From CAIUMH01 sp963758555 (GTDB taxonomy: Bacteria; Actinomycetota; Acidimicrobiia; Acidimicrobiales; RAAP-2): DNA of 64,000 nt. The notes below the pieces were generated by a model. It made no database searches, was not told the origin of the DNA, and worked only from the letters and a program-made list of their open reading frames with translations. Each line of letters begins with the position of its first letter. Position 1 is the stretch's first letter. The stretch covers positions 2,046,001-2,110,000 of the forward strand of contig CAVWVW010000003.1 of the NCBI GenBank assembly GCA_963758555.1, in the 5' to 3' direction. Both the position numbers and the translations under genes were made by a program. Of this stretch, positions 42,710 to 51,316 are shown in pieces.

Positions 42710-43468
42710 ATGACCGCCACCCGCCTCGGCCTGATCGTCCCGAGCTCGAACACCACCATGGAGACTGAGCTGCCCGAGATGTTCGCTCGACGCAGCGCCC
42801 TCTTCGACGAGCGCTTCACCTTCCACTCGAGCCGGATGCGCATGCAGGCCGTGACCGCCGAGTCGCTGCTGGCCATGGACCAGGAGTCCAACCGCTGCGC
42901 GGTCGAGCTGGCCGACGCCCAGGTCGACGCCATGGCCTACGCCTGCTTGGTGGCGATCATGTCCCAAGGTCCCGGCACCCACCAGCAAGCAGAGAAGCGC
43001 CTCTGTGGCGTGGCCCACGACGAGGGCTGCGACGTCCCCGTCGTCTCGAGCGCTGGCGCGCTCATCAGGGGGCTCGAAGCCATGGGGGCCAAGAAGATCT
43101 CCCTGGTCGCGCCCTACGTCCCTGAGCTCACCGCCAAGGTCGTGAACTACCTCGAGGTCGCAGGGATCGAGGTCAAGGACTACGTGTCGCTCGGCGTGGC
43201 GGACAACTGCGCGGTGGGCCGCCTGGACCCGGTCAACCTGCCCGAGATCGCGAGCGGCCTCGATCGCGACGGCTGCGACGCCGTGGTGCTCTCGGCGTGC
43301 GTGCAGATGCCCTCACTCGCCGCCATCCCCGAGGCCGAGGCCCGACTCGGTCTGCCTGTGCTCTCGGCCGCCGTGGCCACGACGTGGGACCTGCTCACCT
43401 CCCTCAAGGCGACTGCCATCGTGCCGAACGCCGGCTACCTCCTGAGCGAGGGCTTCGCTCAGCGCTGA
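42710..43468 (+). CDS. Maleate cis-trans isomerase/Asp-Glu racemase-family protein
   Basis: 252 residues. The N-terminal LGLIVPSSNTTMETELPEMF is typical of maleate isomerase and arylmalonate decarboxylase relatives. Two cysteines occupy the active-site places: C79 in AMAYACLVAIM and C197 in VVLSACVQMPSL; with both present, isomerase or racemase chemistry is possible. Maleate is an end product of some ring-cleavage routes and would give fumarate. A good AAAGGAG site precedes ATG 42710; the 59-bp gap to the hydrolase gene suggests the same operon. Convergent with the SDR 2 gene. Confidence 0.88.
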   Translation: MTATRLGLIVPSSNTTMETELPEMFARRSALFDERFTFHSSRMRMQAVTAESLLAMDQESNRCAVELADAQVDAMAYACLVAIMSQGPGTHQQAEKRLCGVAHDEGCDVPVVSSAGALIRGLEAMGAKKISLVAPYVPELTAKVVNYLEVAGIEVKDYVSLGVADNCAVGRLDPVNLPEIASGLDRDGCDAVVLSACVQMPSLAAIPEAEARLGLPVLSAAVATTWDLLTSLKATAIVPNAGYLLSEGFAQR

Positions 43469-43507
43469 GCGTCCTCTGCTCGGAGCTCACCGCTGTTCGA
43501 GAAGCGC

Positions 43508-44338
43508 TCAGAGACCACCCAGCTCGGCGACCAGCTTGCGCACCGCGGGCACAGAGCCACCGTCGACCAGCAGATCGGTGCCCGTGATGAACGAGGAGGC
43601 TGGCGACGCCAAGAACTCGGCAGCCCAGGCGATGTCCTCAGGGGTGCCGATGCGGCCCGCCGCGCTGAGCGCGATCTGGGTTCGCATGCCCTCTCCCATC
43701 GGTCCGTCGAGCTCGGCGTTGCCCATGGGTGTGGCGATCACGCCAGGGGAGATCGAGTTCACCCTCGCCCCGCGCGCCGCCCAGCTCATCGAGGCCGCCT
43801 GGACTCGGAGGTGGTTGGCCCGCTTGGCCAGGCAGTAGGCACCGGCCGGGCTGTCGAGCGCTGCGAGCTCAGGCAGCGAGAGCAGCTCAGCGGTGGGTGT
43901 CGAGGTGAGGCGCTCCTCGAGCTCGGGGGTGAAGCTCTGGATGTGGCCGGCCATCGAGGCGATGACCACGCCTGCGCCCCCGTCGGCGATCACCGCACCG
44001 AAGGCGTCGAGCACGAGAGCCACGCCCAGGAGATCGACCCGCACGATCGCCTCGATGCTGGCTTGGACGGGCGAGAGCCCTGCGGTGTGGATCAGGGTCC
44101 TGATCTCGCCGTGGCTGGTGGCGGTCTCGACGAGCCCGGCCACCGAGCGCTCGTCACCGACGTCGACGCGAGCGGTGACGACCTCGTAGCCGATGCCGGT
44201 CAGCTGGTCGTGCTCGTCTTTGAGCGTGGCCTCATCGACGTCGGCGAGGACCAGGGTGGCGCCTGTGCCCAAGCGACGTGCGATCGCTGCCCCCATCCCC
44301 CCGGCGCCGATCACGACGACGACGTTGTCCTGGCTCAT
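43508..44338 (-). CDS. Short-chain dehydrogenase/reductase (SDR 2)
   Basis: 276 residues. Cofactor loop VIGAGGMGAAIARRL (GAGGMG variant of TGxxxGIG), LADVDEATL after strand 2 favouring NAD+, HTAGLSP in place of NNAG, and the catalytic YxxxK as AYCLAKRANHL with a serine in VIASMAGH. C-terminal GTDLLVDGGSVPAV is the usual SDR end. It is similar to the 2-hydroxycyclohexane-type and 3-alpha-hydroxysteroid dehydrogenase-like SDRs. It lies upstream of module B on the same strand but a hairpin and 64 nt separate it from the module. Confidence 0.9.
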   Translation of the reverse strand: MSQDNVVVVIGAGGMGAAIARRLGTGATLVLADVDEATLKDEHDQLTGIGYEVVTARVDVGDERSVAGLVETATSHGEIRTLIHTAGLSPVQASIEAIVRVDLLGVALVLDAFGAVIADGGAGVVIASMAGHIQSFTPELEERLTSTPTAELLSLPELAALDSPAGAYCLAKRANHLRVQAASMSWAARGARVNSISPGVIATPMGNAELDGPMGEGMRTQIALSAAGRIGTPEDIAWAAEFLASPASSFITGTDLLVDGGSVPAVRKLVAELGGL

Positions 44339-44377
44339 GCTTGACCCCCTGTCGAAGACAGCTCGACCCTAGCCAGG

Positions 44378-44394
44378 CAGGCTCGGCCAGCCTG
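44378..44394 (-). terminator. Small hairpin after module B
   Basis: CAGGCT, five-base loop, AGCCTG: a perfect 6-bp stem eight bases after the stop of the small protein of module B on the minus strand. No T-run. A weak terminator is possible; chance is not excluded. Confidence 0.3.
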
Positions 44395-44402
44395 AGCCGT
44401 CC

Positions 44403-44741
44403 CTAGAGCCCCGGCTCCACCGTGATCGGTAAGGTGCCCTCACCCGCATCGGGCACGCGGGGCTGCTTGAAGACGTCGACCGAGAAGGAGACGACTGAGA
44501 GGGCGCACAGCAGCCAGACGAGGTGGGTGGCCGACTCGGGCAGGTCGGGGTAGTCGAACTGGTCGACGTAGTCGAAGATCTCGTCGCCGCGAGGCAGGAC
44601 GGCGTCGTAGAACGAGCTCATCTCCTCCATCGTCGCTTCGAGCCGCCGATCGCAGCGCTCGTTGGCTGTCGGCAGCGCCCAGATCTGGGCGTACGCCTCG
44701 AGATCGCTGAACTCCTCAGGCAGCAGTGTGTCGGCCCCCAT
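44403..44741 (-). CDS. Rieske-associated small protein, module B
   Basis: 112 residues from ATG 44741, which overlaps the Rieske B stop (TGATG). Shares the family pattern: LPEEFSDLEAYAQIW, NERCDRRLEATMEEM, FYDAVLPRG, a hydrophobic helix (THLVWLLCALSVVSFSVDVF) and KQPRVPDAG. The hydrophobic segment has a cysteine not kept in A or D. The longer open frame to 44804 is out of phase with the Rieske coding sequence and is not supported. Same unknown function as its paralogues at 24976, 46138 and 55238. Confidence 0.88.
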   Translation of the reverse strand: MGADTLLPEEFSDLEAYAQIWALPTANERCDRRLEATMEEMSSFYDAVLPRGDEIFDYVDQFDYPDLPESATHLVWLLCALSVVSFSVDVFKQPRVPDAGEGTLPITVEPGL

Positions 44742-46063
44742 CAGCCCTGCTCCCCGGCCTCGGCGCGCTCCGCTCGGAGCTCTTCGACGTCCGCCTGGAC
44801 GCACTCGTGCAGGTGGCGAGCCAAGACCTCTTGGTCGCAGAAGAAGTAGTCGTCGCGCACGCCGGTCTTGAGCGCCTCTTGCATGGCGTCGACCGCCCCG
44901 GTGTCCTGGATGGCGAACTCGCGCACCGACAAGACGGTCTGCTCTTGTGCGAGGCGCTCCCGAGCGCTCTTCGGAGGCACGAAGTAGATGTTCCAGATGA
45001 AGCGATGGGTGTTCGGACCGGTGGGCCAGTACTCATAGGTGAGGTACCAGTTGCGGTGCCCCCAGATCAGGATGTCGAGGTTGGGGTAGACCTGCCAGGA
45101 GTCGAGCCCCCAGTTCTCCACCTTGGCCGGGTTCACCCCGTCGCCGACGCCGCTGATCTCGGGAGCGTCGACGGGCCCGTAGAACGAGCTGCCGAAGAAG
45201 TCGTCGAGCGGCCTCGGGCTGCGCACCGCCTCGTTGGCGTGCGGTCCACCCGAGGTGTAGATCCGGTGCTTCCCGAACACCCGGAAGGCCGGCATCATGA
45301 AGGGCACCTTGTCGGTCCCCGTCGGCGGGCCGCTCGGGTTGTTCATCTTCGAGTGCACGTAGGGCACGTGGTAGAGCTCCTGGAAGGCGTCCATCAGGAT
45401 CTTCCAGTTCGAGTTCACCGGGGCGTCCATCACGTAGCGCTGGGTCATCTCGTGGAACGGGTAGCTCTCGAGCTTGCCGACCTCGGGCCCGATGAAGTCG
45501 CGCAGGCTCTGACGAGGCGTCTCTTCGAGGTTGATGAAGATGAACCCCGCCCACACCTCGCAGTGGATCTTCGGCAGCGCCAGGTCCTCTTCCTTCAGGT
45601 CGAAGAACTCAGGTGCGTTGTGGACGTAGCTGATCTGGCCTTCGAGGTCATAGCGCCAGCCGTGGTACTTGCACGCGATCTGCCGGCACGAGCCGTGCGA
45701 CTCGGCTTTCGGGTCGTCGTCCCACATCAGCTTGTTCCCGCGGTGCGAGCACACGTTGTGGAAGGCCCGCACGTCGTCGTCCATCCCCCGGATGACCAAG
45801 ATCGAGAGCCCGAGGAAGCTGAGCTCCTTGGTGAAGTAGGTGCCCGAGCGAGGGAGCTGGTCCACCCGGCCCATGTAGAGCCACGAGCGCTTGAAGACGG
45901 CGATCTTCTCGTCCTCGTAGAACGCAGGGTCGTAGCTGTCCTTGAGCGAGACCGGCCCGGTCCCGAGGCCGAACGCCTCGGTCCAGGTGCCTGGCTGCGG
46001 CTTGTCGTGGTGGTCGATCCCAGCCGCTTCGTCCTGCGTCAGCTTGTCGAGCTCGATCGTCAT
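44741..46063 (-). CDS. Rieske non-haem iron oxygenase alpha subunit, module B
   Basis: 440 residues. Rieske ligands C105/H107 and C131/H134 with the long loop and extra C126 (GSCRQIACKYHGW). Catalytic iron ligands H232/H237 in ELYHVPYVHSK, bridging glutamate E229, and the third ligand probably D386 in AIQDTGAVDAM. It is close to modules C and D along its whole length (EETPRQSLRDFIGPEV; NWGLDSWQVYPNLDILIWG). It has no 18-bp palindrome; instead a 13-bp sequence repeated three times lies 17-55 bp upstream of its start. Probably hydroxylates or demethylates a small molecule; reductase unknown. Confidence 0.94.
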   Translation of the reverse strand: MTIELDKLTQDEAAGIDHHDKPQPGTWTEAFGLGTGPVSLKDSYDPAFYEDEKIAVFKRSWLYMGRVDQLPRSGTYFTKELSFLGLSILVIRGMDDDVRAFHNVCSHRGNKLMWDDDPKAESHGSCRQIACKYHGWRYDLEGQISYVHNAPEFFDLKEEDLALPKIHCEVWAGFIFINLEETPRQSLRDFIGPEVGKLESYPFHEMTQRYVMDAPVNSNWKILMDAFQELYHVPYVHSKMNNPSGPPTGTDKVPFMMPAFRVFGKHRIYTSGGPHANEAVRSPRPLDDFFGSSFYGPVDAPEISGVGDGVNPAKVENWGLDSWQVYPNLDILIWGHRNWYLTYEYWPTGPNTHRFIWNIYFVPPKSARERLAQEQTVLSVREFAIQDTGAVDAMQEALKTGVRDDYFFCDQEVLARHLHECVQADVEELRAERAEAGEQG

Positions 46064-46080
46064 GGTGCCTCCCCCTCGTC

Positions 46081-46119
46081 CTTGTCGTTGGACCTTGTCG
46101 TTGGACCTTGTCGTTGGTC
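46081..46119 (-). repeat. Three tandem copies of a 13-bp repeat upstream of Rieske B
   Basis: CTTGTCGTTGGAC at 46081-46093 and 46094-46106, then CTTGTCGTTGGTC at 46107-46119: two exact copies and one with a single change. They lie just before the Rieske B start and after the small gene of module C. On the minus strand the unit reads GTCCAACGACAAG. It might be an iterated operator or leader element, or replication slippage. Confidence 0.9.
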
Positions 46120-46137
46120 TGGTGCGCGAGCGATCCT

Positions 46138-46476
46138 CTAGGGAACCGGCTCAGAGATGACGCGCAGGTAGGCGGAGCCCGAGTCGGGGATCTTCGGCTG
46201 CTTGAAGCAGTCGACAGCGAAGGAGATGGTGCTCAGCGAGTAGAGCATCCGGAGCAGGTTGAGCTCTTGGTCGGAGAGATCGTCGAGGTCCTTCGTGTCG
46301 AGGAAGTCGAGTGCCTCCTTCGCCCTCGGGAAGATGGCGTCGTAGAAGGCCTGGAGCTCGTCCATCGAGCTGGCGAGTCGTCGGTCGTAGCGCTCAGGCT
46401 CGGTCTCGCACGCCCAGTCAGCGGCGAACGGCTCGAGATCTGAGAACTCGGTGGGCAGCATGGCGTTGGGACTCAT
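46138..46476 (-). CDS. Rieske-associated small protein, module C
   Basis: 112 residues from ATG 46476, with GAGGGAG in the 14-nt gap after the Rieske C stop. Family pattern: LPTEFSDLEPFAADW, TEPERYDRRLASSM, DELQAFYDAIFPR, the hydrophobic helix LNLLRMLYSLSTISFAVDCF and KQPKIPDSG. Sequence closest to A in the middle (DQELNLLR) and to B/D elsewhere. Its open frame upstream is antisense-like and is not coding. Unknown function; see the module A copy. Confidence 0.88.
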   Translation of the reverse strand: MSPNAMLPTEFSDLEPFAADWACETEPERYDRRLASSMDELQAFYDAIFPRAKEALDFLDTKDLDDLSDQELNLLRMLYSLSTISFAVDCFKQPKIPDSGSAYLRVISEPVP

Positions 46477-46490
46477 CTGCAGGCTCCCTC

Positions 46491-47798
46491 TTATCCCTGG
46501 CGCTCTTTGAGCAGCGCTGCCACGTCGTCCTGGACCACTTGGTGGAGGTGACGGATGGCCACCTCTTGGTCGCACAGGTTGAACTCGGTGCGACCCTCCG
46601 ACATGATCCCGAGCTGCGTGGCCTCCAAGGTGTTGGCGTCCATCATCGTGAAGTCCTTGGTGGTCACGAAGCTGTGCTCTTGGGCCAAGCGCTCCGTGGC
46701 GTTCTTGGGCTTGGGGAAGTTCCCCGTCAAGATGAACTTGTGGCTCGCAGGCCCGGTGGGCCAGTACTCGTAGGTGATGTACCAGTTCTGGCACCAGGTC
46801 AGGATCACCAGGTTCGGGTAGAGCTGCCACGAGTCAAGGCCCCAGGGGTCGATGCCCGACGGGTTGACCCCGTCACCGAGCGGGCCGACGTCGGGGGCGT
46901 CTTTCGGACCGAAGAAGTCGCCCCGGAACAGCTCGTCGACAGGACGCCCCGCTCGGACCTTCTTGTTGGCGAAGGGGCCGCCCGAGGTCATGCAGCGGTG
47001 CTTGCCGTGGATGGAGAAGGCCGGGACCATGAAGGGCACCTTGTCGATCCCGGTGGCCGGCACGTTGGGGTTGTTCATGAGCCCGTGCACGTAGGGCACG
47101 TGGTACAGCTCTTGGAAGGCGTCGAGGTAGAGCTTCCAGTTGGCGTCGATCTCAGACTCGATGACGTAGCGCTGGGTCATCTGCCCGAAGGGATAGGACT
47201 CGAGCTTGACGAGGTCGGGGCCCAAGAACTCTCCCAAGTTCTGACTCGGCGTCTCCTCCAGGTTGATGAAGATGAAGCCCGCCCAGCTCTCGCAGCTGAT
47301 CTTTGGCAGCGACAGGTCGGCTTCTTTGAGGTCGAAGAACTCAGGCGCGTTGTGCACGTAGCTGATCTGGCCCTCGAGGTCGTAGCGCCAGCCGTGGTAC
47401 TTGCAGGCCAGCTGGCGACACGATCCGTGTGACTCTTGGCGCGGATCGTCATCCCACATGAGCTTGTTGCCACGGTGGGAGCACACGTTGTGAAAGGCAC
47501 GGATCTCGTTGTCCATGCCGCGGATCACCAAGATCGAGACACCGAGGAACGTGAGCTCCTTCGTGAAGTAGGTCCCCGCGCGCGGCAGCTGCTCGGCACG
47601 ACCCATGTAGAGCCACGAGCGCCTGAACACCGCTTCCTTCTCGAGCTCATAGAAGGCAGGGTCGTAGTTGTCTCGGAAGGACACCGGTCCGGTCTTGAGA
47701 CCGAAGGACTCCGTCCACGAGCCTGGCGCGGGCTTCTCGAACGTCTGGATCCCCGCCGCTTCTGCTTCGGTGAGTCCGGTGATGTGCGCTGTCGTCAT
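46491..47798 (-). CDS. Rieske non-haem iron oxygenase alpha subunit, module C
   Basis: 435 residues. One residue longer near the N-terminus than A, B and D, so ligands fall at C106/H108, C132/H135, E230 (bridging), H233 and H238 (ELYHVPYVHGL); the third ligand is in TMMDANTLEA. The long Rieske loop and extra cysteine are kept (GSCRQLACKYHGW). The start ATG 47798 is preceded by a leader closely matching that of module D, including the 18-bp palindrome. The TetR gene is divergent. Likely repressed by that TetR in the absence of a ligand. Confidence 0.94.
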   Translation of the reverse strand: MTTAHITGLTEAEAAGIQTFEKPAPGSWTESFGLKTGPVSFRDNYDPAFYELEKEAVFRRSWLYMGRAEQLPRAGTYFTKELTFLGVSILVIRGMDNEIRAFHNVCSHRGNKLMWDDDPRQESHGSCRQLACKYHGWRYDLEGQISYVHNAPEFFDLKEADLSLPKISCESWAGFIFINLEETPSQNLGEFLGPDLVKLESYPFGQMTQRYVIESEIDANWKLYLDAFQELYHVPYVHGLMNNPNVPATGIDKVPFMVPAFSIHGKHRCMTSGGPFANKKVRAGRPVDELFRGDFFGPKDAPDVGPLGDGVNPSGIDPWGLDSWQLYPNLVILTWCQNWYITYEYWPTGPASHKFILTGNFPKPKNATERLAQEHSFVTTKDFTMMDANTLEATQLGIMSEGRTEFNLCDQEVAIRHLHQVVQDDVAALLKERQG

Positions 47799-47864
47799 GT
47801 CCAGACGTGCCTTTCGTCAAAGCCGCAACGGCGAGAGCGAGGGCCTTCGTCTGCCCCCCAGTTC

Positions 47865-47882
47865 TTGTAGTGATCACTACAA
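47865..47882. promoter_or_regulatory. 18-bp perfect palindrome, operator candidate (module C/TetR)
   Basis: TTGTAGTGATCACTACAA, perfectly self-complementary, 66 nt before the Rieske C start and 97 nt before the TetR start. An identical copy lies before Rieske D. The match continues beyond the palindrome (TATTGTAG on one side, ACAAGAA then GGGGGGCAG on the other). Form and place fit a TetR operator. Confidence 0.85.
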
Positions 47883-47979
47883 TAGAGAACGAGTCGCTCC
47901 GCGTCTACTGGCCCTTGGGGGCAGGAGAGGGACGTCCGGTAGAGTCCGGCGCATCGTGGAGCCGTGACCAGGAGAGGCA

Positions 47980-48618
47980 GTGCCAGAGATCACCGAAGCT
48001 AAGAGCGAGCCTCGCCGAAGTGCGAAGTGGGTGGCTCGTCGAGAGCAGATCATCGACACCTCAGCCGCGCTCTTCGCTGAGCGTGGCTACCACGCCACCG
48101 GGATCAGCGATCTCTGCGCCGCCAACGAGCTCGGCTCAGGAGCGCTCTATCACTACATCGGCTCCAAAGAAGAGCTCTTGGCTGCCATCCACGATCGCTG
48201 CATGGATGAGGTCATGGCGGGTGCGGAGAAGGTCATCGCCACCGGCGGGCCACCAGACCAACAGCTTCGCTCCCTCGGTGTGGCGCTGCTCGAGGTCGTC
48301 GCTCGCCATCCCGAGCACGTCTGGGTCCTGATCTACGAGTTTCCCGCCCTCACGGGCGAGCGAGCGCACCAGTTCCGCGTTCGCCGCCAGGCCTATGAGC
48401 GGATCGTGGAGACGATCATCGAGGACGGCATGGAATCGGGCGCGTTCCGAAGCGTCGATCCCTCACTCACTGCTCGGGTGTGGCTCGGCATGCACATCTA
48501 CACCTACCTGTCACTCCGGGCGTCCCGTTCACTCTCGAAAGAAGACGTGGCTCAGCCCTTCGCTGAGATCTTCCTCTCCGGGATCACGAGCGCAGGTGCC
48601 CTCGACGCGCAGGGTTGA
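47980..48618 (+). CDS. TetR-family transcriptional regulator, candidate repressor of modules C and D
   Basis: 212 residues from GTG 47980 (AGGAGAGG upstream). DNA-binding domain: IIDTSAALFAERGYHATGISDLCAANELGSGALYHYIGSKEELL. The C-terminal domain (LLEVVARHPEHVWVLIYEFPALTGERAHQF) resembles TetR_C of the KstR2/PaaR-like group, whose ligands are often CoA thioesters. Divergent from Rieske C with the palindrome between, the classic arrangement for autoregulation. The same palindrome before Rieske D would bring that module under the same control. Followed 17 nt later by the convergent TauD gene. Confidence 0.92.
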   Translation: MPEITEAKSEPRRSAKWVARREQIIDTSAALFAERGYHATGISDLCAANELGSGALYHYIGSKEELLAAIHDRCMDEVMAGAEKVIATGGPPDQQLRSLGVALLEVVARHPEHVWVLIYEFPALTGERAHQFRVRRQAYERIVETIIEDGMESGAFRSVDPSLTARVWLGMHIYTYLSLRASRSLSKEDVAQPFAEIFLSGITSAGALDAQG

Positions 48619-48635
48619 GCGACGAGATCGCTCAG

Positions 48636-49469
48636 CTACTCGATCGGGTGATCGCCCACCAAGGTGACGCGGTGCATGATGCGGCCTGACGCTGCGTCAT
48701 AAGGCTCCACGCGGTGCAAGGCACCGCAGTTGTCCCAGATCACGAGGTCACCGACCTCCCATTCGTGGGTGTAGGTGTACTCAGGCCTCGTCGTCCGCTC
48801 AAGGAGCTCTTCGAGCAGCGCGGCACCCTCGGCCTCATCCATGCCTTCGACGTGCGAGGCGGTCTCACCGAGCACCAGCGACTTCTGACCGTCGTGGTGC
48901 GTCCAGACGAGGGGATGCAGCCGCACGGGCTCCGAGCGCAGTCGCTCGAGAAACTCAGGGGTGCGCTCCCCTTCCACTCGACGAGTCGCCGCTTCAGGGC
49001 TGTGCCAGACCTTGAGGGTTGAGAAGTGCTCCTTCTCATCCTCTGAGAGTCGCTCGTAGGCGCCGTACGTGCTCGCGAAGCTGGTGTTGCCGCCAACCCC
49101 GGAGAGCACACGAGCAGTGAGCAGCGACGCCTTGGGTGGGATCTCGTTGATCGTTCCGTCCATGTGCCAAAAGAACGTCCCCTTCACGTAGACGTCGCTG
49201 TTGCCGCCCTCCATGAGGCCGATCTTGTAGATCCCGGGATGCTCGACGCTCCACCCTGGTGACTCGCGCACCATCGGCTGGCCAAGTCGCGTGGAGAAGC
49301 GAACTTGCTCGTCGTCATCAAGGTGCAGGCCACGGAACAGCAGCACGCTGTTCGCTTCCAGGAGCTCGGTGACCTCTTGAGGAAGCTGAGGCTCTTCGAG
49401 GAGCTCTTGGGTGCTGACGCCCACGACCTCCATGCCAATGGTTGAGAGCTTCTTGGTCGTCAGAGGCAT
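48636..49469 (-). CDS. TauD/TfdA-family Fe(II)/2-oxoglutarate dioxygenase
   Basis: 277 residues from ATG 49469, placed by AGGAG eight bases upstream. Facial triad: H and D in FFWHMDGTINE and the distal histidine in DNCGALHRVEPYD, with the 2-oxoglutarate-binding arginine in RIMHRVTLVGD. The family hydroxylates small substrates such as taurine, aryloxyalkanoates or carnitine precursors. The substrate here is unknown. Convergent with the TetR gene, divergent from the AMP-ligase gene over 230 bp that carries a CCGTACAA motif (49569-49576). Confidence 0.92.
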   Translation of the reverse strand: MPLTTKKLSTIGMEVVGVSTQELLEEPQLPQEVTELLEANSVLLFRGLHLDDDEQVRFSTRLGQPMVRESPGWSVEHPGIYKIGLMEGGNSDVYVKGTFFWHMDGTINEIPPKASLLTARVLSGVGGNTSFASTYGAYERLSEDEKEHFSTLKVWHSPEAATRRVEGERTPEFLERLRSEPVRLHPLVWTHHDGQKSLVLGETASHVEGMDEAEGAALLEELLERTTRPEYTYTHEWEVGDLVIWDNCGALHRVEPYDAASGRIMHRVTLVGDHPIE

Positions 49470-49699
49470 CGCGCTCACTCCTGTTCACGAAACGGTCCTC
49501 ACAGGTGCACGGGCTCGGAAGCCCTCCCCACCACCCCTATGAGGCGTGTGAGGAGCATACCTAGTCGCCGTACAAAAATGAAACGGTGAAGAGCCCAGAG
49601 AACACTTCCTCTTGGAGGGCTCGGTCACCCAACGCTACGCTGCGCCCGATTGCACGGACCGCAACGGCGTCTGATGCCGTCTCGGGGGAGGGTAGGCCA

Positions 49700-51225
49700 A
49701 TGGAAGCCGATGTGAACTGGTACGGGGTGCTTGAACATCACGCTCGTCGCGCGCCGACCAAGCCCATCACCATCGACGGTGACCTCGTCGTCACCTACCA
49801 AGAGATGGTCGAGCGCACGACGGCGATCGCCTCTGGGCTTGCCGCACGGGGGATAGGACCTGGAGACGTGGTGGGGCTCCTCGCCTACAACTGCACAGAG
49901 TTCATCGAGACGATCTTTGCCACCAACTACCTCGGTGCTGTCGTCATGCCCATCAACTGGCGGCTGGCTGCAGCAGAGGTTCGCTACATCTTGGAGCACG
50001 CCGAGGCCAAAGCCTTCGTCTGCGGTGACGGCCTCGTGGAGCTCGGCTCGGCCGCCACCGAGGGGCTTGAAGCCACGGTGCTGCGGGTCGCGATCCGAAC
50101 CCCAGATGCCGAAGGCTGGCTCAGCTTCGACGAGCTGCGCTCGAAGGAGCCCGCTCCGCCTCGGGCCAAGGCGCTCCCCGACGATCTCCAGCGCCTCATG
50201 TACACCTCGGGGACCACCGGGCGCCCGAAGGGCGTGATGATCACCCACGCCAACCTGGCATGGAAGAACTTCGCCCACATCGTCGAGTTCGGCGTGACGA
50301 GCGAGGAGCTCGGTCTCGCCTGTGGGCCGCTCTATCACGTGGGTGCCCTCGATCTCACGACCACCACCCTGCTCGCAGCGGGCGCGACCATGATCCTGCA
50401 CCGGACCTTTGACGCGGCTGCGGTCGTTGCAGAGATCGAGCGCTCGAGGGTTTCAGCGATCTGGATGGCCCCAGCGATGGTCAACGCCATCTTGGCGCTC
50501 GACGACGTCGAGAGCCACGACCTCTCTTCAGTCCGGTTCATCATCGCCGGTGGGGAGAAGATGCCGGTGCCACTCATCGAGCGGATCTTGCGAACCTTCC
50601 CCAACGCGTGGTTCGCCGACGCGTACGGTCTCACGGAGACGGTCTCAGGTGACACCTTCTTGGACAAAGAGAGCGTCATCTCGAAGCTCGGCAGCGCAGG
50701 TCGAGCCTGCCTCTACACCGAGGTCCAGGTCTGGGACGAAGACGGCCACCCTGTGCCGCCAGGTGAGCGAGGTGAGATCGTCATCAGGGGACCCAAGGTG
50801 TTCAAGGGCTACTGGCGCGATCCCGAGGCGACGGCCACGGCGTTCGAAGGCGGCTGGTTCCACTCAGGTGACGTCGGCATCTTGGACGAGGACGGCTACA
50901 TCTACATCGTCGATCGGCTGAAGGACATGATCATCTCGGGAGGCGAGAACATCGCCAGCTCCGAGGTCGAGCGCGTCCTCTACGAGCACGCGGCGGTGCT
51001 CGAGGTGGCGGTCGTCGGCCGCTCGCACGAGCGCTGGGGCGAGGTCCCCATCGCGTTCGTGGTGCTGCGACCAGGCAGCGAGGCCGAGCGCGGCAGAGCT
51101 CATCGAGCACAGTCGTGGCCAGCTGGCCAAGTACAAGGTGCCGACCGACATCATCTACCTCGATGAGCTGCCCCGGAATCCCTCAGGCAAGGTGCTCAAG
51201 CGTGAGCTCGCGCGACCCGGTCTGA
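49700..51225 (+). pseudogene. AMP-forming acyl-CoA ligase (class I AMP-binding); one, probably two, +1 frameshifts
   Basis: Fatty-acid/aryl-CoA ligase type. From ATG 49700: P-loop MYTSGTTGRPKGVMITHAN, A5 motif DAYGLTETVSGDTF, WFHSGDVGILDEDGYIYIVD and RLKDMIISGGENI. At about 51080-51098 the frame shifts +1: the original frame reads SEAERGRAHRAQSW and stops at 51164-51166, the next reads AAELIEHSRGQLAKYKVP and contains LPRNPSGKVLKREL with the catalytic lysine. That frame runs on to 51701 through the next gene; a second extra base near 51213-51222 would place a normal stop at 51223-51225. If the insertions are errors the enzyme is complete. Followed by an NTF2-like gene. Confidence 0.83.
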
Positions 51226-51316
51226 CGACGTCGTCCCGAGCGACACGAAGCCGAGAGATCGGTCTCGCTAGGGTCCCTCCAGGGCCGGCTCTCGAGCGGG
51301 GAGGCAAGGAGCACCG

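Noticed and set aside
44726..47432. Two long plus-strand frames (471 and 373 codons) across Rieske B and C
   Set aside because: Antisense to the Rieske genes; the resemblance between the two frames only reflects the paralogy of the real genes.
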